NCBI GenBank assembly: GCA_004802725.1
Contig: SGPM01000457.1
Span: 1-17,478, forward strand
Direction: 5' to 3'
DNA length: 17,478 nt
Source: Antrodiella citrinella
Lineage: Eukaryota > Basidiomycota > Agaricomycetes > Polyporales > Steccherinaceae
Shown here in pieces: positions 10,466 to 17,478 of this stretch. The notes below the pieces were generated by a model that was given only the letters and a program-made list of their open reading frames with translations, was not told where the DNA came from and made no database searches. The position numbers were made by a program, and so were the translations under genes. Numbering within the stretch: position 1 is the first letter of the stretch; every line of letters starts with the position of its first letter.

Positions 10466-13400
10466 TTAGTCCATGTTATGAGTCTCATTCACATGCGCGC
10501 CCTTGAAAACGTTCGGAGCGGGGATAACAGCCGCGGTGGGTTTAATTGTGGATGGTTTCCGCAAGGGAATGGTTGGAAGACGGCCAAGAATGGAGTGGGC
10601 AGAGCGGATGTAGAACGTGAAAACGGCCACGGCGTGCGACACATCCAGAATGTCGGCAGATGTCGCAAGCAACTGCTGCAAAGAATGCGTTCCGGTACGG
10701 TCGACACTTGGCCACACCGACATCAGCCTCGCAAAACGTGTGATGGCCCCGCGCCGAATCCGCACGTTGTCGCTGGACAAGTCATCCTCGACCTCCTTGT
10801 ATGTCCATGGAGGCGCAACCCAGCCCTCAGCGGACCAAACATGGGCCGCCGCATTCGTACGCTCCCAAGCCCCGTCGGAGGTGCGATAAATGTCGGCGCA
10901 AAGCGCGCGATCGACCTGCATGACCTCCAATCGAAAGCTAACCATCGATAACTCCCAAACTATCTCGGCCCAGACCTCACCCTTCCCAAGCAGTTGCTGC
11001 GCAGTGTACTCGTCACCACCCCACATATTGCTATCAGTATCCTCAAGGGGGGGAAAGCCAGCATGTACGCCAAAGCGCACGTTGATGTCAAGTCGGGTTC
11101 CCAGACGCTTGTCGAATTTGCGGTCGTTGTGATTGTTGTCAACCCGTCTGCGCTTAGACGGCTTGTCACCCTCGACGCGATTGCGTTCTTTTGTCTGAAC
11201 GGCTCGCACAGGTAGTCTGCAGATATCTTCGACTGAAGCTTTTGCCTGGCACTTGGTGAGATCAATGTCAACCAACTGGTAGTAATTCCCGTCGAGGGCC
11301 ATCCGCCATTCTTCTCTCGTCATCAACACACGACCGCGTTGGGCTCCGTGCAAGATTTGACGCAAGCACCACAGCCGTATCCGCAACCAGCGATGAAGCA
11401 TCCGGCAACCAGTCTGATTGTCCGAGGCATAACGGCAGAACATGTGAGGCGAGGGCACAGCGTACAGTAGACGATCCTCAGCATGATCCACCAGGTCACA
11501 AAGAGTCAGAGCAGCAGCCCAGCCGTCCGTCTCTACCGGCACCCACCCTGCCCGTTCAGCAGGTCGATTTGCCTGCTTCCTAGACGAGCCAGCAACCCGA
11601 CGCTGAGTGGATTGTTGAGAGCTACCAGCACCCAGACTCGCTGATGAAGCACCAACAACGGGATGATATAGCATCTCCGGAAGAGGCTGATACGGGATGT
11701 GAGGAGCAGCGAGAGAATACGAGAGAGTGCCAGGAACAGAGGGAGGGTGCGACAGGAAATCAGGAGTGGCAAGAGGGTGAGACGGGAGGTCGTGTGGGCG
11801 CGGTGGAAGGAAACTGGGGGCAGGCGGGAGAGATGATTTGGCGGCAGGCGGGATGGAGGTGAAGGTAAAGTGAGAAGGACCAGCAACGGCGCCCTGAGAC
11901 GGACCAGCAGCCGACGGACCACCCGCATTAGCGAAGGAGGGAGCTGGAGAATGAAAGGAAGGACCTGGAAAGAGTGTTAATTGACCACTATCAGACCCCG
12001 AGTAGATATCATACCTTCGCTATTCTCGAAAGATACTTCGGCGTTGTTCATGGGTTCCACATCGACATGTTCGACTGTTGATCACAGCGGTTGTGAGCAC
12101 AAAGTGATCAGCACATCAAAACTATTGCTCACCTGGAATAGCTGCCTCCTCGTCCCTTATTGTGCGATCAATGATTGCCAATGCCTCCTTCACATCTTCA
12201 ATGTTTCCGAAAGTCACCGCCGAGACGTTACTCATGGAGAGAGATGGTGCACCAGCGTCCAGATCAAAGGCGCGTTCGACGGTGTTCTGGTACAGAGCCG
12301 ATGCAACGTTAGGATCATACTTGAAGGTAGCAGCAATCAGGGCCTGGTTGGATACGCTCATCCTCTCCAGTCGATCGATCAGACTGGAGCACGTCGGATC
12401 GTTGTCTTCCTCCTCGCGAAGCCAAGCGGGCGCATTAAGTTGGAATTGACCCATACGCATCACAGTTGTCGCGCTGAAAGAATATCGGAAGGAAATGAAA
12501 GGAGTGCTGCGGACGATCACCGTCCACTTCAAGAAAGAGCGAATCGGGCGAATGTACCACACGGGAACACCGATACGATACATCTCTTTCACAATCCAGT
12601 AGTCGTCTGTGAAAAGACCTCGCACAGGCAACGGACTGTGACGGAAATCTGACTCGGCATCGAGCAACCTTGGCCAGAAGACGTCAGAATAGACGACCCA
12701 CGCTCGAAGTGCTAAGAGCATGCGCTGGAACTCTCGGAACACGAGCAATGTCTCGAAAGGGGTCATGTCGCCGGCAAATAGTTTCATGAACGACTGGCGC
12801 AACCGAGTCTGCAATTTCTGACACAGATTATGCCTCTCCTGTGCCCCCTGTCGCTCCACCTGCCCCAGCTTCCTTAAACGCTCCACTACCACCTTAACAC
12901 TCTTCTCGATGAACCCAACGATCTCCAACACGGCGGACTGCATGCGATTCAAGACGTCGTCGTGCAAGCGACCGTACTGCCCGGTTGGAAACACGGCATT
13001 CGTCTTGAAGTTCCTCTCCCTGATGTGGAACCATGGTGCATTCAAATCCGCAAACTGTGGCAAGGCGTTGTGAGTATCCACGATGAAGAACGACTGATGC
13101 TTGAAGGTAAGAAGATCCGGGTTTGCAGGAGTGGCAAATGCGAAAGAGCACTTCTTGTCATGTTCCTGAGGCCACTTGAAGAACTCGAGGGAGCCCAGCA
13201 TTCCGTCCTCGTAGTACTGAATTTTTGAAGACTTGCGAGGCAGCTGCGGAATAATCTCCACGTTCGGGGTGGATATGTAGTACCCTTCACGCGTTGGGTG
13301 TTTCGTGAAGCGCAGACAGTCGTCACATTGCTTGACAGTGCTCGAGGAAGGAGGCTGTCGAGCCTGGAACACTTCCCAGTCACTATCAAACACGTCACCG

Positions 13401-13544
13401 CCAGTGTCCAGTAGCTCAGCAACACGAGAAGACGGGCTGCAATGTTCGTGTTAGAAAGAGTGAGATCCACAAAATTCATTGCACGTACTTTTCGGATACA
13501 GTCCGAGCAGAGGTGGACGAAGAAGGACCAGTTTGCGGTGCCAT
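10466..13544 (-). CDS. Unknown 972-aa basidiomycete protein (4 exons)
   Basis: Exons on the minus strand: 13544-13489, 13436-12133, 12074-12015, 11964-10466. Introns are 52, 58 and 50 bp, all GT-AG and in phase, giving 2919 nt and 972 aa. It has no named domain that I recognise. Visible parts are: a short Ser/Thr-rich N-terminus; a possible metal-binding pair CDDC (Cys56, Cys59); a long folded region rich in Trp and aromatic residues (about 60-450) with a helical stretch near 180-235; and the segment GLFTDD (from 292) followed by GVPVWYIRPI (308-317). That segment resembles, from memory, unnamed multicopy proteins of Agaricomycetes. A Pro/Ser-rich linker (about 475-600) follows, then a second folded region beginning near GWVPVETDGW, with an NLS-like KRRRV at 744-748 and a conserved-looking Trp-rich block (WSAEGWVAPPW). 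The start at 13544 lies directly after a possible 5'-leader intron. The gene is co-oriented with, and 371 bp upstream of, the KDZ-Ulp1 gene, and its upstream region is duplicated in inverse orientation. Confidence 0.82.
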
Positions 13545-13692
13545 CTTACCGAGCAAATGTTGTCAGTTACAGCTTCGTCACGCAATATTGACTCATACAT
13601 ACTTTTGCGGAGACGATACAGTTGAACGACGATCTGAGACAGTGAGTTAACATCAAGACCAAACCATGGATAAAACTGGGAGATCACGTACC
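13545..13692 (-). promoter_or_regulatory. Leader of the 972-aa gene with two possible 5' introns
   Basis: On the minus strand two intron-like segments precede the ATG at 13544. One runs from a GTACGT donor near 13692 to a CTCAG acceptor near 13635. The other runs from GTATGT near 13603 to GGTAAG, ending exactly at 13545, so the mRNA may be spliced right onto the start codon. Between them is an exon of about 31 nt. The first of these introns is also present in the opposite arm at the end of the window. A short upstream ORF starting MPDVSLL lies further upstream in both arms. An alternative start in these exons is possible. Confidence 0.4.
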
Positions 13693-14098
13693 AAAAGCAA
13701 TGGAAAAACACAGCAAGAAGGCTGTAAAAGTCGAGCTCCTAGCGATGAAACCACCCGGCCACTAAGTCACAGCATAGCAGCATCAATAATGAGACGTCTG
13801 GCATGACAGAACCCTAGGTACGCACAAGAAGAACGAAGCGTATGTCGCAACCTTGCAGCCAGACGAGGTAAGGAAAGTGGAGGAGGAAGGGGAACTCAAC
13901 ACCAAGCTCAATAGCTCGGACGAAGAGTGAAAATGAAGATACACGTCACCAAGCTCAATAGCTCGGACGACGTGATCGGGGAGAGGAGAGGGGGGACGAG
14001 AGGCCGACAGCGAGGAGAGGCGTTGGAAGTAACGAGGTGGTGATGACGAGAGGGCGACGACCGAAGATGCAGACGATGAGGTAAGGAGAGGAGAGGTG

Positions 14099-14142
14099 GT
14101 GAAGGCGGCGAGGAGAGGCGGTGAAGGCGGCGAGGAGAGGCG
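14099..14142. repeat. 22-bp tandem duplication, left arm only
   Basis: Two exact 22-bp units lie in the purine-rich tract of the left arm. The right arm has only one copy, which accounts for the full length difference between the arms. It is either a recent slippage event or a loss in the other copy. Confidence 0.85.
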
Positions 14143-14299
14143 GCGAAGGCGACGAGGACGGTGGAATGAGCGACGTTGAGAGCGACGACAACAATGAGTG
14201 AACAGTCACAGATGGGCAGGCAGGCGCGTGCGTGGGAAACCTACGTTTAGGGCCGGTCAAAAAAACCTTTGGGATTCTGAAAAGATGTGTCCGAAAAGG

Positions 14300-14372
14300 C
14301 TGGAAACGGCGGGATTCGAACCCCCGTTCCCAGCGCCGCGCCTCGGATTTCAAGCGAACACCGGCTACAACA
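14300..14372 (-). other. tRNA-like relic with perfect B box (left arm)
   Basis: On the minus strand the arm contains GGTTCGAATCC (14312-14322), a perfect RNA polymerase III B box / T-loop. About 30 nt upstream is CTTGAAATCC, which matches the anticodon loop of tRNA-Ser(UGA). The acceptor stem pairs only partly, no proper D arm or anticodon stem can be folded, and the A box is poor. I read it as a decayed tRNA or tRNA-derived (SINE-like) sequence, not a working tRNA. The antisense ORF with RRDSNPRSQ is the usual false translation of a T arm. Confidence 0.35.
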
Positions 14373-14589
14373 CCCGGTCCGGTGTTTCTGACGTCATACG
14401 ACGCGCCGTCATCGTCGTGCCTGCACCCGAGCTCATCGTCGGCCACGATGAGCTCAAGTATATGCTCATTCCCCTCGCGTTTGAGGTCGGAATTTTTGTG
14501 TATCATTTGTATTGTCCGTTATGTAGTGTATTAGTGTTCTCATAATGTATGTAGTGTACCTGAGTAGCTTACAATGGTTAACTTTAATC

Positions 14590-14910
14590 TCAAGCACTCC
14601 GAAGGCCTTTCGCGACGCGCAGGATAGTGAACAGGACGATGAATGAGTCAATAGTACTTATATTAAGTGTATTTACATGAAAAGATCGGAATGGCGTGGA
14701 CGAGGGGACGTGGAAAGTCAGAGGAGCTAATACAAGTGGGCGGGCACGATAGCATTCGATGCAGGGAGTAGTAGAAGGAACGGGAAGCCGTGGATCGCAA
14801 ACACGACGGTCCTGGACGTGTACATAGACGTTTGAAGCAGGCGTCGTAGCGGGGAGATGTGTGTGTGCGTGGGGGCGCATTGGCGGTACAGACACAAAAT
14901 CAACGAGCTC
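14590..14910 (-). other. Diverged inner repeat segment, possible gene 3' end (left copy)
   Basis: Read on the minus strand, this segment is homologous to 16205-16533 on the plus strand. Both start near an AAGGTGAGC sequence, share a C-rich stretch, and then align without gaps for 57 codons from a CIE motif to a TGA stop. The left copy reads CIECYRARPLV...VAKGLRSA. Identity is about 44% at protein level by eye. Gapless alignment and a shared stop suggest coding sequence, but codon-position bias of the changes is weak and no convincing upstream exons are seen. No function can be assigned. Confidence 0.35.
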
Positions 14911-14949
14911 ACCTTATCATCCCACAAGCTTGCTCGCATTATTCTAACC

Positions 14950-15660
14950 ATACTTTGTGTTTGCTAGTATGCTCCTAGCATATTCCGCCCATTTCCGACG
15001 CTCTGGAAGCAATACGAACCTCGTCGTGACCCCCGCCATTTTCGGAGAGCGGGGCTAGTAGCAGCGACACATCGGGTGATGCGGCTTCGCTATCTGTTGG
15101 AGCGTATGGCGAACAATGTACATCACGATATCTAGACAAATTTGAACTTGTAAGCGTGAGCAGAGATAGTACGAAAGTCGAAAGCTGTTCCCGTACCGAA
15201 TGAAACTTGTACTCACCTTCGTGTTCTATATATGATAGCTATCATATCCCCACGATCCAGAACCATTGCTATATCTCCCTAGCGTAATATCCGTCGTGTC
15301 CGAAGTGAATGGTGCGAGTGGTGCAGATCCGACGAAATGTGGTCCGGACGTCGGGCGCTACGACGCGCATTCGTGAGCTCTAGACGTTGTGTACGTCCGG
15401 ATATCTTGTGGCTTTGGAATATGTCCAAAGGCATACGCACCAGTACGTGTGTGAAATTTCGTGATGCGAGGGGTGGTACGAGGTGAGATATTGCAAAAAG
15501 ACGTTCAGCGAGAAGTCGAATGCCAGAGTACTAGAGACACACTGAGAAATGGTTTAGAACAGGTCTCAAATAATGTTCAGCGCTCAACTCAAACTTTCGC
15601 GCTTAACACCACATCCACGATAGATTCTCAAATCTATTCGCTCTTCGTCATTGGATAGCT
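14950..15660. other. Central spacer of the inverted repeat, no gene seen
   Basis: This is single-copy sequence without an ORF I can support. It contains an 18-bp perfect palindrome (15230-15247). It may hold divergent promoters if the two inner segments are genes pointing outward, but I see no paired TATA elements. Confidence 0.4.
15230..15247. promoter_or_regulatory. 18-bp perfect palindrome
   Basis: ATATGATAGCTATCATAT reads the same on both strands. It lies in the spacer about 310 bp left of the symmetry centre of the arms (near 15555). Such a site suits a dimeric DNA-binding protein, but no partner is identified. Confidence 0.4.
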
Positions 15661-15670
15661 TCCTACTCTT

Positions 15671-16215
15671 TTGCCTTTTGTTTTTCTGTGTATTTCACAC
15701 AAACCAACACCATTACCGTCAAGATCAGTGCTGTACGGACGTTTCTGCACTTGGTGCACTCTCTGCCGCCCCCTTTTCACCGTTTCTCCTCGTCGTCGTG
15801 CGCCAGGACACTTACCAGCCCCGAAGACTCTCCGTGTTGTTTGTAGGGAGCCATGTGGTTGTAACAAGCCATGGTTGGGCCTTTTGCACAATCTACATAC
15901 CGCTGCAGGTGGACGGGATACACTGGTGAGCATGTATTTTGTCTGCGGGATATTGGATGGGCGAGCAACGAAGGGGAATAACGGAGTCGTACGATTGGTG
16001 AGTACGCTGTCCTCGATGTGGTACTGTGGTTTGATCTTGATAGGTTATCGAGCGTACATTGGTACGGGCCTCCCTTTTCGGCGGGTCCGCGGACCTTGGC
16101 ACGGCACCGACGCATGTTGGACGAAATCTGGACACGTACGCCTTCTTATCATTGGTGTAGGAACGCAATACAGCGAGAACGGTTGTGTATTGTGCGTCGT
16201 GGCAATCAAGGTGAG
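15671..16215 (+). other. Weak cysteine-rich ORF in the spacer
   Basis: The plus strand carries an open frame with CTWCTLC followed by CREPCGC, a Cys spacing that could bind zinc. Another frame further right reads RTLARHRRMLDEIW and ends at a GTGAGC donor-like site at 16210. GTGAGT/GTGAGC donor-like sites lie between them. A spliced gene leading into the segment at 16205-16533 is conceivable, but frames and phases could not be joined convincingly. It may be non-coding. Confidence 0.15.
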
Positions 16216-16533
16216 CCCATTAATGTTCAGCTCGTACCCCCATCCTGCCCCCACGTACAGCCCGCCCCCCCCACTACGCCATATGTTTCTGACGTCTATA
16301 AACATTTAGGACACACTCTATCTTCAATTACAGCGGATATCCTCGCTTACCCCGCTCTCTGCATCGAATCGTGTCACGCCCGCCCGCTCGTTTACGTCTT
16401 TCCACCCTCCAATCCTTTCCTCTGTACACCATTTCGATATACAAATGTTTATCCACTCTATATTACCACTATACAGATGGTTTTTACTTTATACACCCAT
16501 TTCTTTGTTGGGAAAGGCCCTCGCAGTGTTTGA
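16205..16533 (+). other. Diverged inner repeat segment, possible gene 3' end (right copy)
   Basis: This is the plus-strand counterpart of 14590-14910. From CIESCHARPLV to KGPRSV and TGA it aligns with the left copy without gaps over 57 codons. It lies just inside the near-identical right arm and points outward, as the left copy does. The 3' flank (shared CATTGTAAGCTACTCAGGT at 16547-16565 and 14559-14577) is also conserved. Coding status is uncertain. Confidence 0.35.
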
Positions 16534-16610
16534 AACTAATGTGTTTCATTGTAAGCTACTCAGGTCTCCTACATACATTCTGACAAGGCGAATACACTAC
16601 ATAGAGTACA

Positions 16611-17478
16611 GTACAAATGATACACAAAAATTCCGACCTCAAACGCGAGGGGAATGAGCATATACTTGAGCTCATCGTGGCCGACGATGAGCTCGGGTGC
16701 AGGCACGACGATGACGGCGCGTCGTATGACGTCAGAAACACCGGACCGGGTGTTGTAGCCGGTGTTCGCTTGAAATCCGAGGCGCGGCGCTGGGAACGGG
16801 GGTTCGAATCCCGCCGTTTCCAGCCTTTTCGGACACATCTTTTCAGAATCCCAAAGGTTTTTTTGACCGGCCCTAAACGTAGGTTTCCCACGCACGCGCC
16901 TGCCTGCCCATCTGTGACTGTTCACTCATTGTTGTCGTCGCTCTCAACGTCGCTCATTCCACCGTCCTCGTCGCCTTCGCCGCCTCTCCTCGCCGCCTTC
17001 ACCACCTCTCCTCTCCTTACCTCATCGTCTGCATCTTCGGTCGTCGCCCTCTCGTCATCACCACCTCGTTACTTCCAACGCCTCTCCTCGCTGTCGGCCT
17101 CTCGTCCCCCCTCTCCTCTCCCCGATCACGTCGTCCGAGCTATTGAGCTTGGTGACGTGTATCTTCATTTTCACTCTTCGTCCGAGCTATTGAGCTTGGT
17201 GTTGAGTTCCCCTTCCTCCTCCACTTTCCTTACCTCGTCTGGCCGCAAGGTTGCGACATACGCTTCGTTCTTCTTGTGCGTACCTAGGGTTCTGTCATGC
17301 CAGACGTCTCATTATTGATGCTGCTATGCTGTGACTTAGTGGCCGGGTGGTTTCATCGCTAGGAGCTCGACTTTTACAGCCTTCTTGCTGTGTTTTTCCA
17401 TTGCTTTTGGTACGTGATCTCCCAGTTTTATCCATGGTTTGGTCTTGATGTTAACTCACTGTCTCAGATCGTCGTTCA
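16611..17478. repeat. Right arm of the large inverted repeat (runs off the window)
   Basis: This is the reverse complement of 13623-14512, with one 22-bp unit fewer and one substitution at 17244. It still matches at the last base of the window, so the repeat continues to the right. Its left-arm counterpart leads into the first exon of the 972-aa gene. A second copy of that gene, on the plus strand, may therefore begin within about 80 bp after the window end. Confidence 0.95.
16751..16823 (+). other. tRNA-like relic with perfect B box (right arm)
   Basis: This is the inverted copy of the tRNA-like relic in the left arm. The B box GGTTCGAATCC is at 16801-16811, with CTTGAAATCC upstream. It has the same defects: partial acceptor pairing (GAAAC with GTTTC) and no foldable D or anticodon arm. 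Confidence 0.35.

Larger units (their letters stand above)
13623..14512. repeat. Left arm of the large inverted repeat
   Basis: This 890-bp segment recurs in reverse complement at 16611-17478 (868 bp up to the window end). The two differences I found are one substitution (13857 against 17244) and one extra copy of a 22-bp unit in this arm (14099-14120 and 14121-14142). The outer limit is not reached because the window ends. On the inner side identity drops abruptly at 14512. The arm includes the upstream region of the 972-aa gene, a purine-rich tract (about 13980-14160), a 24-bp direct repeat (13900-13923 and 13947-13970, 47 bp apart) and a tRNA-like B box. ORFs running through the arm look like by-products of the repeats. 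Confidence 0.95.

Noticed and set aside
14312..14322. Functional tRNA-Ser gene
   Set aside because: Only the T loop and an anticodon-like stretch are recognisable; the acceptor is partly paired and the D and anticodon stems do not fold.
14198..14545. ORFs antisense to the tRNA-like relic, reading RRDSNPRSQ
   Set aside because: This peptide is the usual artefact of translating the antisense of a T-arm sequence.
16617..17318. 233-aa plus-strand ORF in the right arm (and its 183-aa counterpart on the minus strand, 14506-13955)
   Set aside because: It runs through the tRNA-like relic and a pyrimidine-rich minisatellite, the two arm copies diverge in frame after the 22-bp difference, and the composition is low-complexity.
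1..17478. CRISPR array, rRNA or bacterial-type operon signals
   Set aside because: No regularly spaced direct repeats with unique spacers, rRNA-like sequence or ribosome-binding-site pattern; the intron structure is fungal.

Overview
The window looks like an accessory region of a filamentous basidiomycete, most likely an Agaricomycete. The reasons are dense introns of about 44-69 bp with GTRNGY-type donors, a KDZ-superfamily transposase with the cysteine cluster (CxC) typical of mushroom KDZ elements, and long low-complexity proteins. Nothing bacterial, viral or organellar was seen. All gene models below were spliced by eye; each keeps one reading frame across every junction and has no internal stop.

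Three large genes lie head-to-tail on the minus strand. From upstream (right) to downstream (left) they are: a 972-aa protein of unknown function (13544 to 10466, 4 exons); a 1500-aa protein in 20 exons (10094 to 4559) with a cysteine cluster, a complete KDZ/RNase-H-like transposase core, a set of duplicated small exons and a complete Ulp1/SENP-type (C48) protease domain with His, Asp and Cys all visible; and a 982-aa, strongly charged, NLS-rich protein of unknown function (3995 to 324, 12 exons). The gaps between them are only 371 and 563 bp. This looks like one large KDZ-type mobile element or its cargo neighbourhood. No terminal inverted repeats or target-site duplication could be delimited, so element boundaries remain unknown. 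No TET/JBP dioxygenase domain, often linked to fungal KDZ elements, was seen.

The right part is a large imperfect palindrome. An arm at 13623-14512 recurs in inverted orientation at 16611-17478, where the window ends. The arms match almost base for base: I found one 22-bp repeat-unit difference and one substitution. The left arm is the upstream region of the 972-aa gene, so a second, oppositely oriented copy of that gene may start just beyond the window. Inside the arms the two sides are still homologous but much more diverged (14590-14910 against 16205-16533). The 1.2-kb centre (about 14950-16200) holds no gene I can support, apart from a weak cysteine-rich ORF.

The far left (1-170) is a degenerate C-rich minisatellite. 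Six isolated N bases all fall between 5266 and 10218, five of them in the transposase gene, which would fit a multicopy element.
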